Shown: positions 8,668 through 18,486, numbered from the stretch's first letter. The stretch: DNA of 23,572 nucleotides from Proteiniphilum sp. UBA4977 (GCA_002398565.1 DGZP01000050.1:19803-43374), one strand, 5' to 3'. Program-made: numbers and translations. Notes: generated by a model not told the origin, from the letters alone.

Positions 8668-10845
8668 TCATTCCCATTTTAACAAAACCGATATGCCGGC
8701 GGGATCATTCTCAAACCGGAGGAAAACGGTTTTGCTTTCCTGATCCCACGACATCTCGTGATCAATTTCACCGTTCCCGTTTCTCACCTCACTGAGGACT
8801 GGTTTCTCCGGCAGGAGAATACGCATTACATTGGTAGTATTTATCGGACTCCTCACGGTGAAGGCATAGCTATATGTGGTACTCCTCTCATCACTCACGC
8901 CTGCCGCCGTGGCAAGCACACGCGGTTTTTGCCTCTCTTTCAGCGAGGTTATATCGAAAAGAAATGCCTGTTCACCGGGGTGGACAATTTTTTCGTTTAA
9001 CACGGGTACCTCGGGATTGAAGAGATCAACAAAAGTGCCTTTTGCCACATAAGGAGTGGAAGCCACCGACTCGTCGAGTACGGAAATAATCCTGTAAGGG
9101 CCTCTTTTCAGGCTGAAGTAGTTCTTGAATTGAAGCTCTTCTCCTGCCGGCTCCCGATAAAGTCTTTGCAACAGAGCGACAAACTTTTGGTCTCCATTTT
9201 CACTGAGTATGAACTCTTTGGGATCGTTTCGCAGAATATACACTTTTCCCTTACCCACCTTGTATTCACCTTCGTCAAGGGAAGGGTCCAGTCCTAGTTG
9301 TGTAAACAGATGATCGGCAGCCGTGGCAAAATTGTTCGTGCCACTGTTCCACCATTCCGGTACTTGCTGAAAAGGATCGCTATCCCTACCGCAGTAGAGA
9401 AGTATACCTCCGTTGTTTACCCAGTGTGCAAGGTATGTGTGAGCCCCGGGTTCCATCGGCTTCATTCCGGAGTAAGAGAGGATAAGCAGGTGTATATCCT
9501 GTAGGGTTTCACGATAGGAAAGATTTTCCATATGCACAGTTTCCACGGGAACCCCTCTTTTGAGTAAGGGAAGCGTCTGTCCGTAGAAGCTGGCCAGCTG
9601 CGGATCCTCATAACCCTCATGTTCGGGAAAACGCTGGAACATCAGAGAATTGGACATCATCACGCCAATACCCTGAGATCCTTCCACCCGCTCCTTGGTT
9701 TCAGGCATCTGCCCCAGCGTGTTCACCATCACCTGCATTTGCGTGGAATAGTGTCGGGGTATGCGCTCTTTCTTGTCACTATTGCGGCTGGTACGGTACA
9801 AACCCTCGTAAATACGTTCCGGCCAGGGCATGATCTCATACTTGTTGATACGGGGATAGAGCAGCTGGGCGGTAAATGTAGCCTCATAGTTTTTTTTGTA
9901 ATCCACCCAGTCGCGCGGCCAGTCTTCGATAGGATCGGTCAGGAAGAAGATTTCTCTTCCGGTGGGTGCCGTCATTGATTCCATGGAGCCATACTCCAGG
10001 AAGGCAGTCTCAAACACCCGTTCTTTCATTTTTCCGTTGAAATAGTTCGGTTCACGGGAGGTACCGGTCCATACCTGGGCAATATACCCGTCGACCGAAG
10101 GCAATGAAGCCAGGCTTGCTTCGGGGCTGACGATTTTCCATTGGGCGTAATTAACCAGCGAATGCGTGGGAACATAACACTTCACATCCATCCCTCTGCT
10201 TTTCCCATACTCCCGGGCATAGGAGAAGACCTCATCGAGCGCCTTGTAATAGAGATGATATTTCAGTTTGTTGGAAAGGTAGGTGTTTTCCGGAGACAGA
10301 TGCTGCGCACGCCAGGGGAAACCGTAAAACTTTTCCCATTCCCGTTTAAAAGCCTCACTATAGCCCGCCCTGGCCCAAAACTCGGGTTCTTCCATAAAGA
10401 TGGCATCAATGCCGGCGTCGATAGCTCGCTTGATATGTCGCTCCTTCAGATAGGTAAGAAAATTATCCGTGGGCACAATATAAGGCACCATGTGTCCATG
10501 CCATATGGTATCGCCGTTCAGTTCCACCTGTCCTTCATCGAGATGCATCTTTCCATCCCATTCACCCGTGAAATAATCCTGATACTCGCCCCAGGCAATA
10601 CCCGTCATGTAATGAGCAACGTATCCCTTGTCTCTCCATGAGCGTACCCGTTCTTCAAAAGGGATTTTTTCCGATTTGTCGGAAGGGTTACCACCCACCC
10701 CGTAGACCATGACCGCATTGGCTCTCACATCGATGGTTGGCCTCCACTCGCGGGATGTTTGGAAAGTAGTGTGTACCTCTTTCACGTTCTGGGCGTGAAG
10801 TTGCATGCCCGAAAGCATGAAAAGAGCGATCCATAATCTTCTCAT
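8668..10845 (-). CDS. Uncharacterised putative glycoside hydrolase: TIM barrel plus GATase-like domain
   Basis: I do not recognise a named family for this 725-residue protein. It has a cleavable signal peptide (about 1-19, ending HAQ). Residues about 30-370 look like a clan-A beta/alpha barrel: VMVYGVGG, then DAGIDAIFMEEPEFW (143-157, acidic residues at a strand end), then YPRINKYEIMPWPERIY (330-346) with Glu337 where a clan-A nucleophile would be. Residues about 390-545 resemble the Rossmann-like GATase/trimerisation domain of GH42-type enzymes (IGVMMSNS, HLLILSYSGMKPM, WVNNGGILLYCG). The tail is a beta-sandwich. The domain layout recalls GH42 and the GH164 beta-mannosidases, but I cannot establish membership. 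Its place between the SusCD block and GH92 makes a role in mannan or glycan breakdown likely. Confidence 0.7.
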   Translation of the reverse strand: MRRLWIALFMLSGMQLHAQNVKEVHTTFQTSREWRPTIDVRANAVMVYGVGGNPSDKSEKIPFEERVRSWRDKGYVAHYMTGIAWGEYQDYFTGEWDGKMHLDEGQVELNGDTIWHGHMVPYIVPTDNFLTYLKERHIKRAIDAGIDAIFMEEPEFWARAGYSEAFKREWEKFYGFPWRAQHLSPENTYLSNKLKYHLYYKALDEVFSYAREYGKSRGMDVKCYVPTHSLVNYAQWKIVSPEASLASLPSVDGYIAQVWTGTSREPNYFNGKMKERVFETAFLEYGSMESMTAPTGREIFFLTDPIEDWPRDWVDYKKNYEATFTAQLLYPRINKYEIMPWPERIYEGLYRTSRNSDKKERIPRHYSTQMQVMVNTLGQMPETKERVEGSQGIGVMMSNSLMFQRFPEHEGYEDPQLASFYGQTLPLLKRGVPVETVHMENLSYRETLQDIHLLILSYSGMKPMEPGAHTYLAHWVNNGGILLYCGRDSDPFQQVPEWWNSGTNNFATAADHLFTQLGLDPSLDEGEYKVGKGKVYILRNDPKEFILSENGDQKFVALLQRLYREPAGEELQFKNYFSLKRGPYRIISVLDESVASTPYVAKGTFVDLFNPEVPVLNEKIVHPGEQAFLFDITSLKERQKPRVLATAAGVSDERSTTYSYAFTVRSPINTTNVMRILLPEKPVLSEVRNGNGEIDHEMSWDQESKTVFLRFENDPAGISVLLKWE

Positions 10846-10870
10846 ATGACCTGTTTTTAGTTACAAGAAA

Positions 10871-10913
10871 TATGGTTCAAAGTCTCTCCCTAAAAGAAAG
10901 ACTTTGAACCATA
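10871..10913 (-). promoter_or_regulatory. Strong intercistronic stem-loop inside the PUL
   Basis: A perfect 15-bp inverted repeat (arms 10871-10885 and 10899-10913, core ATGGTTCAAAGTCT) encloses a 13-nt loop. In the transcribed minus strand it begins 15 nt after the DUF3823 stop and ends about 25 nt before the next start codon. The following bases are only moderately U-rich (AUAUUU), so it may be a leaky terminator, an RNase barrier or a 3'-end stabiliser for the upstream messages. Confidence 0.75.
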
Positions 10914-10927
10914 AAAATAATCAATTT

Positions 10928-11737
10928 TTACGGAATCATCACTTCCAGCGGCTCATTATAATTCCAACGTCGGGTACCGCTACCCCGTGGTGTATCGTAA
11001 TTTATTCTTGCTGCAGCGCGAATAAAGACAATCCGCCCGGAAGGAATGGTTCCGTTCGACTCGAGGGTGATGGTTTCACCCAGCAAATCCTTGAACGATG
11101 TGCCGGAATATTCAATTGATTTGGACCATCTCTCATCCCGGGCGCGGTAGCCCACGGTGGAGGAGTAGCTCACAAAAAGCTGGATGTCGGTTACGTTCAG
11201 AAAGGTACTACTGTACCCACCCATGGGTTCTATCTTCTGTCGGAATTCTTCCTCTGACACTCCGCGGGTCACTTTCACCTTGGCTCGAATCTTCCCGTTG
11301 ATCACACGGGGTTCTTCCACCCATTCCACATTCAAAAAGGGTTGTACTTCAAATCTGACTTTCGTCACACCCTCGATTTGCATATTCTGCGTTTCGTCGG
11401 CAATGGGTACTCCACGGTCATCCTCTCTCAACAGGGGAATAAAGGGGCCGTCAATTCTCACGTTATATTCCCCTTTAAAAAGCTTGGTATTGCGGAAGGT
11501 ACCGTCCGGCATACAGAAAAAATCGGGGTTGTGAGTCACATTATCTCCCCAGCTGAGCTCCGTAAGGCGCACCCTGATTCCTTCGCTTCCCTGGTCCGTG
11601 AGTACAGGTTTTCCGGTTGCCGCATCCACGACTACCCCCTCCAGTGTCTCTGAAGGAGCCTCATAGTTATCCAGCTCAAACATGCTGCAGGAAGCAAGCA
11701 AGAGCAAAGAAGCCAATAAAAATACTATCTTGTTCAT
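10928..11737 (-). CDS. DUF3823-domain lipoprotein (SusE/F-like position)
   Basis: This 269-residue surface lipoprotein has a signal ending in a clean lipobox (LLASC, Cys17). After it come a DUF3823 N-terminal sandwich (TLEGVVVDAATGKPV, GEYNVRIDGPF, about 30-125) and a second beta-rich domain (about 130-269). Proteins of this family are regularly encoded right after SusD and are thought to bind glycan at the cell surface next to the SusCD complex; no catalytic residues are expected. It lies 21 nt after the SusD gene in the same direction and is followed by a strong hairpin that separates it from the enzyme genes. Ligand is unknown; mannan is inferred from the locus. Confidence 0.9.
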   Translation of the reverse strand: MNKIVFLLASLLLLASCSMFELDNYEAPSETLEGVVVDAATGKPVLTDQGSEGIRVRLTELSWGDNVTHNPDFFCMPDGTFRNTKLFKGEYNVRIDGPFIPLLREDDRGVPIADETQNMQIEGVTKVRFEVQPFLNVEWVEEPRVINGKIRAKVKVTRGVSEEEFRQKIEPMGGYSSTFLNVTDIQLFVSYSSTVGYRARDERWSKSIEYSGTSFKDLLGETITLESNGTIPSGRIVFIRAAARINYDTPRGSGTRRWNYNEPLEVMIP

Positions 11738-11758
11738 ACGATTATATATGTTATGTTA

Positions 11759-13825
11759 TTATCTGTTAGGCTGCTGGTCGATGACAGGGCTCTTGGTCAC
11801 CTCGCCGCCCGGAATGGAAAAGTAATAATCTACTACATTGTATTCAAAGGTCTTCAGGCTCACCCATTGAAAACGGGCATCGAAGAAATATTTCCCGCTC
11901 CCGGTAGAGAAGAATGGGTAAAGTCCGCGGAACCTGTAACGGTTGTTGTTGCTGAAGGTGTCCTTGTTTCTCTCTTCGCCCCAGAAGCCGTCCCGGTTTT
12001 CGTAATGCTGCACGCGCCAGCGACGGATATCCCACTTCGTTTTATGCTCCAGCGCCAGTTCCTTGCGTCTCTCCTTGCGCACTATATTACGTCCTTCTTC
12101 ATTGGCAGTGATTGCAGTAGAAAGCAATGAAGCGCCGGCTCTCTCCCTGATGAGATTGACATTATCCGTTGCAACAGTCAAAAGATCAGACCCATCGGGT
12201 GAAGGTTGTCCTGCCAGGGCAAGTTCCACGGCCGCCTCGGCAGCATTCAGCAATACCTCGGCATAGCGCATCAGCACAAAATGTTGATCAGACTTTCCCT
12301 CTCCTGCCTCAAAGGAAGGATCATCCTTCAGCCATTTTCTTCCGTAAAGGCCTGTCAGGCATCCTTCTCCATTATCATAAAAAGGTCCGTTGGCACCGGC
12401 CGCAGTCATCTTGGCACCTTTGTAAATCAGGGTGTCCTGACCGCTCCCCTCCCTTGGACTGAGATAAAGTGTCTTGGGCTGTTGTTTATAGGCATCCAGA
12501 TGTTGATATCTCGTTTCTGCTGTCTGATAGGTATAATTGTTGAACAGGGGGTCGATGGGTTCACTCCCTGTATATACCCCTGCCCGTATCTCGATATTCT
12601 TTCCCTTGAACCGATCACCCGGAAAAATCACATAAGCGCGCAGTCGCGGTTCGGCATTTTTGAAAAAGTCGAGGGGTGAGTCGTACATCAGATACTTGCC
12701 CGCTGTATTCGTATTTCCGGTGGTCACTTTTACTGTGCCGTCAGGATATCTGTCAAAACCTTCATAAAGTTCCAGGAAGTCTAGCGTGACACAGGTACCC
12801 GATGCCAGGGGAGCCTTGAAGATGAACGGTGCGCTGTAGGCATCATAGCCGTGCGTGAGGGTCGGGTATGCATATTTTTTCACGTAGATATTCTCGGGGC
12901 TTTCCGGATCACTGAACATATCCACCATATTTTGGTATTGTGCTTCGGGATTATTAGCAGCCCATTTCTTTTTATAAAGTGAATAGCCTCCCTCCTTAAT
13001 GATCTCTTGTGCTGCAAGGTATGCTTCCCGGAAGTATCTCTCAGATGCAGCCTGCCATCTATCCTCTGCAAAACCTATGACCCTTACGCCGGTCTTCTCT
13101 CCAAATCCGGTGAGACGGCCAGATACGGTCTCGTTGTATTTGGCTACGCTACCGGCGTACAACATGGCTTCCGACTTGAATGCCAGTGCTACATACTTGT
13201 TGGCATATCCACTTTTGGGACTTTCTTCCGACAACAGTTCGGCAGCCCGGTTAAAATCGGCCAGCACCTGATCCCAGGTCTCCTCCTCAGATGCACGGGG
13301 TACTTCCAGTGCCTCCTGTGATGCCGGGTATTGAATCACTTTTGTCACCAGCGGTATACCGCCAAAGCGGCGTGCCATGGCATCAAAAACAAAAGCCCGT
13401 ACAAAATAAGCTTCCCCCAGGTAATGATTATACATCTTCTCAGGAAAAGAAGCTTCGTAAAGCGGCAAATTCTCTATCAGATAATTGGCATCCCTGAGAA
13501 GGGTGAATGCCTTGCCCCAGTAGGGAGTTCTTTCGGAGGTAAATGCCCGGGAGATACCGTCGCGGTTCACCGCCTCACCCGTGCCTTCAATTCCCATTGC
13601 CCCGAGCCAGGAGTTGAATTCCACACCCCATTCGGCCATATATTTGAAATCTTCAAATGGCATATTGCTGTACATACGGGCCATGTAGATCTCCATACCC
13701 GATTCATTGGTCAGCAGGTCTTCATCGCTGATAATATTTTTGGGAGGAATGTCCAGATCTGCACATGCAGTGGTCAACAGGAACAGAGCCAGTACAAGTT
13801 TAATTATTCTATTCATTTTTTTCAT
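11759..13825 (-). CDS. SusD/RagB-type nutrient-binding outer-membrane lipoprotein
   Basis: This is the surface-exposed lid of the SusCD importer, which captures oligosaccharide and closes over the SusC barrel. The ATG at 13825 (688 residues) is preferred. The longer frame would need a TTG at 13840, only 4 nt after the SusC stop. The lipobox is LLTTAC (Cys21). The N-terminal part shows SusD/RagB TPR-type helices (IYMARMYSNM, AYFVRAFVFDAMARRFGGIPLV). The C-terminal family region includes HFVLMRYAEVLLNAAEAAV and RNIVRKERRKELALEHKTKWDIRRW. It is longer than the typical 500-600 residues, with insertions in the middle. It directly follows SusC. The ligand is probably alpha-manno-oligosaccharide, judging from GH76 and GH92 in the same unit. 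Confidence 0.95.
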   Translation of the reverse strand: MKKMNRIIKLVLALFLLTTACADLDIPPKNIISDEDLLTNESGMEIYMARMYSNMPFEDFKYMAEWGVEFNSWLGAMGIEGTGEAVNRDGISRAFTSERTPYWGKAFTLLRDANYLIENLPLYEASFPEKMYNHYLGEAYFVRAFVFDAMARRFGGIPLVTKVIQYPASQEALEVPRASEEETWDQVLADFNRAAELLSEESPKSGYANKYVALAFKSEAMLYAGSVAKYNETVSGRLTGFGEKTGVRVIGFAEDRWQAASERYFREAYLAAQEIIKEGGYSLYKKKWAANNPEAQYQNMVDMFSDPESPENIYVKKYAYPTLTHGYDAYSAPFIFKAPLASGTCVTLDFLELYEGFDRYPDGTVKVTTGNTNTAGKYLMYDSPLDFFKNAEPRLRAYVIFPGDRFKGKNIEIRAGVYTGSEPIDPLFNNYTYQTAETRYQHLDAYKQQPKTLYLSPREGSGQDTLIYKGAKMTAAGANGPFYDNGEGCLTGLYGRKWLKDDPSFEAGEGKSDQHFVLMRYAEVLLNAAEAAVELALAGQPSPDGSDLLTVATDNVNLIRERAGASLLSTAITANEEGRNIVRKERRKELALEHKTKWDIRRWRVQHYENRDGFWGEERNKDTFSNNNRYRFRGLYPFFSTGSGKYFFDARFQWVSLKTFEYNVVDYYFSIPGGEVTKSPVIDQQPNR

Positions 13826-13844
13826 TTTATGTATACTCAAAAGA

Positions 13845-16800
13845 TTAAAACTTAAGGGAAAGTCCCACGGTAAACGTTTTGTTCAGCGGATACATCCTCC
13901 CCAAATCATCGTCGGGATGTTCAGGGTCTACAAACCTTACACCGGTGAACGTAAGCAGGTTATAAGCATTGGCAAAAAGCCGCAAATCCATCGATGAGAA
14001 CGACTGCAGTTTTGGCAGCGTGTAACCCACTTCTATACTTTTCAGGCGAAGATAGGCCGTACTTACACGGTTAAATCTTGAATTTCCGAACGGATAGTTC
14101 CCGGTAAATCCATAATATCCTCTTATCCACTCCGTTTCCGGATCATAGGGGTCGGCCAGTGGATCTGTAGGATGCCAACGGTCGAGGTATTGTACCAATG
14201 TGCCCCCTCCGTTACTTCCCCAGATCGAGTAGAGTGGTTCCCTATACTCCATGGAACCCAAAGCCGATCCCTGCAGGAGAATGCTCATATCCATATTTTT
14301 GTAGTTTCCGTCGAAGGTGAGGCTATAGTTCAACCATGGAGTCTGATCAAACGCGATGGGGTGCACATCCAAACCATTTATCTCTCCGTCACCATTCCAG
14401 TCCTGGTATTTATAGTCGCCCGGCAGGATGTTCCTGTCTTTATAGATCGGATATCTCCAAATATCTTCCCAGCTTTCATAGCGCCCTGCCGACTCGTATC
14501 CGAACTGCATACCCTGATAACGGTTCGTAAGGTTGTCGTTACGCCACCTGTCGTACGAGTTACCATAAGGGCCTTTTTCCGAAGCGGTAAGATACTGCTG
14601 GCGGGTAATGGTGCCAATTGCCTTCATCCTGTAATAAAACTCACCAATCCTGTGCCGGTGCGAAAGTTCCATATCCATCCCAAAGTGACGGTCGCTATCG
14701 AGGTTTTCTCTGGGTGCCGTTGCACCCACCACGGTGGGTAGATCACCCGACCGGCGTGCAAAGCGTCCATGTCTTTCCCTGTTGAAGAAGTCGAAAGAGA
14801 ATCCAAAAAGGCCGTTCCACCCTTCAAAATCTACACCCACGTCGAGCGTACGGGCAGTAAACCAGGTGATAAGCCTGTTGGGAAGTGCGAGCGTGGATAC
14901 TCCGTACACAAACTCATCTCCATAGATGTATCCCGGAGCGTATTGATTGTAGTATCCTTTTTCCGCATTTCCGGAAGTGGCGGGATAGACATAGCCTGTT
15001 GCCCAGTCGTATTGCAGTTCTCCGTCGTCACCCAGTACGCCATAGCTTGCCCGTAATTTTAGCTGGTCTACAAAGGATGCCCTTTCCCACTCTTTAAAAA
15101 ACGGTTCTTCCGATATACGCCATCCTACGGAAGCAGATGGGAAGAAGCCCCACTGATGTCCTTCCGCGAACTTGGATGATCCGTCATAACGGAACTGCGC
15201 TTCTGCAATATAACGGTCGGCATAAGTATAATTTGCCCTGCCTATCAGGGCAGAGTTGGCCAGTTCGTAAATATCATTGAGTCCGCTCTGCATGCCTCCC
15301 AGCTGATTTTCATCCACACCCGCCAGAAGATAATCCATGCCGAAGGCGAGATCACGCTGTGCATAAAAGTTGTCACCGGTACGTCTCTGGGTTTCCCAGC
15401 CCAGGATACCGCTTACATTGTGTAATCCCTCAAACTGCCTGTTGTAATTCAAGATGAACTGTCCCAGCAGCTGTTGCTTGCTATAAAGTTCTCTTCTGAT
15501 CTGATTGGGAGAGCTGTTATTATAAAGCTTCGCATCATAGTTGCCCGTCAGTTCGTTATACATGTACTGATAGTACTCTCTGCGTTTGATGTTGTTATCA
15601 TCCATCCGGTAATCGTAACTTAGCAGCGCTTTTGCCGAAAGTCCCTCCAAAGCATCTGACAGTTTCCCAAAATCATAGTTAAGGCCTGCCGACGACATGA
15701 AATACTTCTGTGCATATTTTCTGTAACCGGAAATATCGGAGGTCATCTTGGCCACCGTATTTTCCTCCAGGTCCAATCCTTCGTAATTGAGCATGGTGTT
15801 TTCCGGGTCGGCGTATGCCGGAAAGAGTACACCCTGCCGCCAGTAGTTACGGATGATATCCACTGAACTGGAATAGGGATTATTGCGTTGATCGGCAATA
15901 CCGCTCAGGTTCAGGTCGAAGGTCAATCCGTCAAAAATCTCTGTGGTGATATTGGATCGCAGGTTTATTTTATTGTAGTTCAAATCGCCCGACTTGAAAA
16001 AACCTTCCTGAAAAAGATAACCCATACCGATGTAATATTGTGTTTTCTCGCTTCCTCCCGTAATACTCAGATCCTGCTGGGTCTGGGGTGAATAATCGGA
16101 GAAGAGCAATGATGTCCAGTCGGTCGTGCGGCGTGTACCATTACGGTATGCTTCGAACATGCTCTCGGGAAAAATGATATTTCCCCCGTTGATATTATTC
16201 ATTGCACGTTCGTTGTAAAGCGTCATTGTCTCGAAAGGATCGGCAAGCACCGGCATTCCCGAAGGTCTCTGAAAAGTGTAGGATGCATTAAAGGCCACAT
16301 CGGCTTTTCCTTCTTTCGATCCCTTCTTGGTGGTCACGAGCACCACACCGTTGGCAGCCCTTACACCATAGATGGCCGCCGATGCATCTTTAAGTACCGA
16401 CACATCTTCGATGTCGTTGGGATTGAGTCTTTGAAACTCGCCGGCGCTGCGGGGAATTCCGTCAATCACCACCAGCGGACTTCCCAGACCACGGATATCG
16501 AAACTATTGTTAAATGATCCGGGCTCGGCGCTTTTCTGCCATACCCTCACTCCGGCAATCCGTCCGGTGAGCATATTCTGCGGATTTTCATTTCTTGTCT
16601 GGATCATGTCGGAACCTTTCACACCCGAGACGGCCCCTGTAAGGGTAACCTTTTTCTGTGTGGCATATCCTACCACGACCACCTCATCGAGGCTCTGCTG
16701 CTCATATTCCAGAACCACATTGATGACGGTACGCTGATTCACGGGTTCTTCTTTTGTAGTGAACCCTAAAAAATTGTATTCGAGCACTGCATCGGCAGGA

Positions 16801-17015
16801 GCCACGATGGCATACTTTCCATCTATATCGGTGACGGTTCCTATGGTGCTGTTCTTGATGACCACGGTCGCCCCGGGTAACGGTTCATTACCACTGTCTC
16901 TCACCACTCCCGTCACATTTACATCCTGTGCCAGTGCTGTGGCAGGAACAAGTAAAAGTGCAAGCAGGATCATTTGCGAAAATAATTTCGCACGAATAAA
17001 AAAATTCTTCATCAT
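13845..17015 (-). CDS. SusC/RagA-type TonB-dependent outer-membrane transporter
   Basis: This 1056-residue TonB-dependent receptor imports oligosaccharides in complex with SusD. In order it has a signal peptide (1-29, ending ALAQ), a carboxypeptidase-regulatory-like domain (about 32-108; VTGVVRDSGNEPLPGATVVI), a TonB box (LDEVVVVGYA), a plug domain (LTGRIAGVRV, DIRGLGSPLVVIDGIPR, VLKDASAAIYGVRAANGVVLV) and a beta-barrel ending in an aromatic terminal strand (FTVGLSLKF). No N-terminal FecR-contact (STN) extension is visible, which fits a locus not run by an ECF sigma/anti-sigma pair. Tandem Met codons open the gene. It sits 19 bp after GH76 and its stop is 19 nt before the SusD ATG, so translation is probably coordinated. 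Confidence 0.97.
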   Translation of the reverse strand: MMKNFFIRAKLFSQMILLALLLVPATALAQDVNVTGVVRDSGNEPLPGATVVIKNSTIGTVTDIDGKYAIVAPADAVLEYNFLGFTTKEEPVNQRTVINVVLEYEQQSLDEVVVVGYATQKKVTLTGAVSGVKGSDMIQTRNENPQNMLTGRIAGVRVWQKSAEPGSFNNSFDIRGLGSPLVVIDGIPRSAGEFQRLNPNDIEDVSVLKDASAAIYGVRAANGVVLVTTKKGSKEGKADVAFNASYTFQRPSGMPVLADPFETMTLYNERAMNNINGGNIIFPESMFEAYRNGTRRTTDWTSLLFSDYSPQTQQDLSITGGSEKTQYYIGMGYLFQEGFFKSGDLNYNKINLRSNITTEIFDGLTFDLNLSGIADQRNNPYSSSVDIIRNYWRQGVLFPAYADPENTMLNYEGLDLEENTVAKMTSDISGYRKYAQKYFMSSAGLNYDFGKLSDALEGLSAKALLSYDYRMDDNNIKRREYYQYMYNELTGNYDAKLYNNSSPNQIRRELYSKQQLLGQFILNYNRQFEGLHNVSGILGWETQRRTGDNFYAQRDLAFGMDYLLAGVDENQLGGMQSGLNDIYELANSALIGRANYTYADRYIAEAQFRYDGSSKFAEGHQWGFFPSASVGWRISEEPFFKEWERASFVDQLKLRASYGVLGDDGELQYDWATGYVYPATSGNAEKGYYNQYAPGYIYGDEFVYGVSTLALPNRLITWFTARTLDVGVDFEGWNGLFGFSFDFFNRERHGRFARRSGDLPTVVGATAPRENLDSDRHFGMDMELSHRHRIGEFYYRMKAIGTITRQQYLTASEKGPYGNSYDRWRNDNLTNRYQGMQFGYESAGRYESWEDIWRYPIYKDRNILPGDYKYQDWNGDGEINGLDVHPIAFDQTPWLNYSLTFDGNYKNMDMSILLQGSALGSMEYREPLYSIWGSNGGGTLVQYLDRWHPTDPLADPYDPETEWIRGYYGFTGNYPFGNSRFNRVSTAYLRLKSIEVGYTLPKLQSFSSMDLRLFANAYNLLTFTGVRFVDPEHPDDDLGRMYPLNKTFTVGLSLKF

Positions 17016-17034
17016 TCCAATGTATGTTATTTTG

Positions 17035-18486
17035 TTATTTAGTCATCTCATAGCGTGATAACACAGCATATTCAGCAGCGAAAGCAAAGCTAAACATCCC
17101 TTCAGTCCTGTTGTTGCTGTTATTCTGACTCCATCCCACCAACAAATTGGTGGGTAGAAAACCCTTGTACAGAAAGTGGTCATACCCGTAGTCGAGATTC
17201 TGCTGAAATGTGGCAATATACGTCGACACCTTGTCATTTACCGGAAAAAGATCCACATAGCCCCGCATCAGCACCCCATTGAACCAGTTATTGAATCCGC
17301 TGATGTTGTAGGTATAATGGTCGGGCAGGTTGGTTCCTTTCTTCGCAAAAAAAGCAAAGCTTGCGTCCGAAAGCTTCTTTCCGTCGGACAGGTATTTTCC
17401 ATCCGCCGTAGCCCTGTACAGATCTGCAGCTCCCGAAAGCATGGTGCCGCTGTTGTAGCTGATTGCCGGCCCCACCTTATCACGGCAGGTGATTCCTTTC
17501 CGGTAAACAACCCCATCAATGGTCTCCCACTCGGGCGTACCTGGCGTGCACCCTCCCATCATGTCATCATACACTCCGTCTCCACGCAGCAACGCCTCTT
17601 TTTGCCACTCATAAATTTTTTTTGCAAATGTGAGGTAGTAATCGCTTTTTTTCAGGGATGTTGTTTTCCTTGTCTTTTTATCCCCGGCATCGATATAACG
17701 GTATGTCACTTCGTCGTTTTTCCCTTTATACAATTCATGGAGCCAGACGAGGGGACTTACCATGGGGCCGTTACTACAAGCATGTTTGGTCACGTAACCG
17801 GGTCCCCATGTAATGCCGCCGGACTCATTTCCGTTCGCATCGATCGTGCAATCCCATCCATCGAGTACATATTCGGTCAGATATTCGGCTTTCTCCAGGT
17901 AGGCCGCATTGCCTGTCAGCTTATATGATTCCAGAAGTTCGCGTACAAGCCACATCTGGTCGTCATACACATTCTCGATGCCCTCCACTTTGGCTCCTCC
18001 TTTCGAAGATCCCCTGTTCACACCGTATACCGTCCATTCTTTGGTCTGTGTATATGAGGTGAGGGAGAAAGTTCCCAGATAATAGTCGGCATTGTCATAT
18101 AGATTACCCAACACTTCCACAAACCTGGTGTAATGCTTGTTATAAAGGGATGCATCTCCTTTCCCCTTCTCTGTCTGAAGTCCGTGCAGAATTGCATTTA
18201 CCGCCTCAATGGCGCTGGTATACATCCATACGCTTCCTTTTTCATCGGATCGTGTGCCTGTATAAGGATTATAATATCTGGCCATGGCCATCCCGCTTCC
18301 GGTGAAATGCGCATTAATGGCATTGTCGGCGAGTTCTATAGCACGTGTCAGATTTATCTCAGCCAGAGGCTCTTCCTGTGGTGGCGGCTCCTGGGAACCC
18401 CGATCCGGCACATTCTCCGTGCAGGCACAGGTCATGAGCCACAGGAGACTTATAAATGCAATAATTAGATTTTTCATCCTGTTCAT
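17035..18486 (-). CDS. GH76 endo-alpha-1,6-mannanase lipoprotein
   Basis: This 483-residue enzyme is predicted to cut the alpha-1,6-mannose backbone of mannan. The signal ends at Cys20/Cys22 (LMTCAC) and is followed by a Pro/Glu-rich linker, so a surface-anchored lipoprotein is likely. The alpha/alpha-barrel carries the GH76 catalytic pair Asp175-Asp176 in NVYDDQMWL. Other family features are NGNESGGITWGPGYVTKHACSN, WLHELYK, YNSGTMLSGAADLYR and the C-terminal EGMFSFAFAAEYAVL. It starts 11 nt after the upstream binding-protein gene and precedes SusC by 19 bp, so it is encoded early in the operon. Surface endo-cleavage next to SusCD would produce the oligosaccharides for import. An ATG three codons downstream is an alternative start. 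Confidence 0.94.
   Translation of the reverse strand: MNRMKNLIIAFISLLWLMTCACTENVPDRGSQEPPPQEEPLAEINLTRAIELADNAINAHFTGSGMAMARYYNPYTGTRSDEKGSVWMYTSAIEAVNAILHGLQTEKGKGDASLYNKHYTRFVEVLGNLYDNADYYLGTFSLTSYTQTKEWTVYGVNRGSSKGGAKVEGIENVYDDQMWLVRELLESYKLTGNAAYLEKAEYLTEYVLDGWDCTIDANGNESGGITWGPGYVTKHACSNGPMVSPLVWLHELYKGKNDEVTYRYIDAGDKKTRKTTSLKKSDYYLTFAKKIYEWQKEALLRGDGVYDDMMGGCTPGTPEWETIDGVVYRKGITCRDKVGPAISYNSGTMLSGAADLYRATADGKYLSDGKKLSDASFAFFAKKGTNLPDHYTYNISGFNNWFNGVLMRGYVDLFPVNDKVSTYIATFQQNLDYGYDHFLYKGFLPTNLLVGWSQNNSNNRTEGMFSFAFAAEYAVLSRYEMTK

Noticed and set aside
13826..13840. Longer SusD starting at TTG 13840
   Set aside because: It needs a rare TTG start almost touching the SusC stop and adds residues ahead of the lipoprotein signal; ATG at 13825 is better.
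12206..13855. Plus-strand open frames of 100-174 codons antisense to the SusD gene
   Set aside because: They overlap a confident coding region on the other strand and show no domain, signal peptide or promoter evidence.
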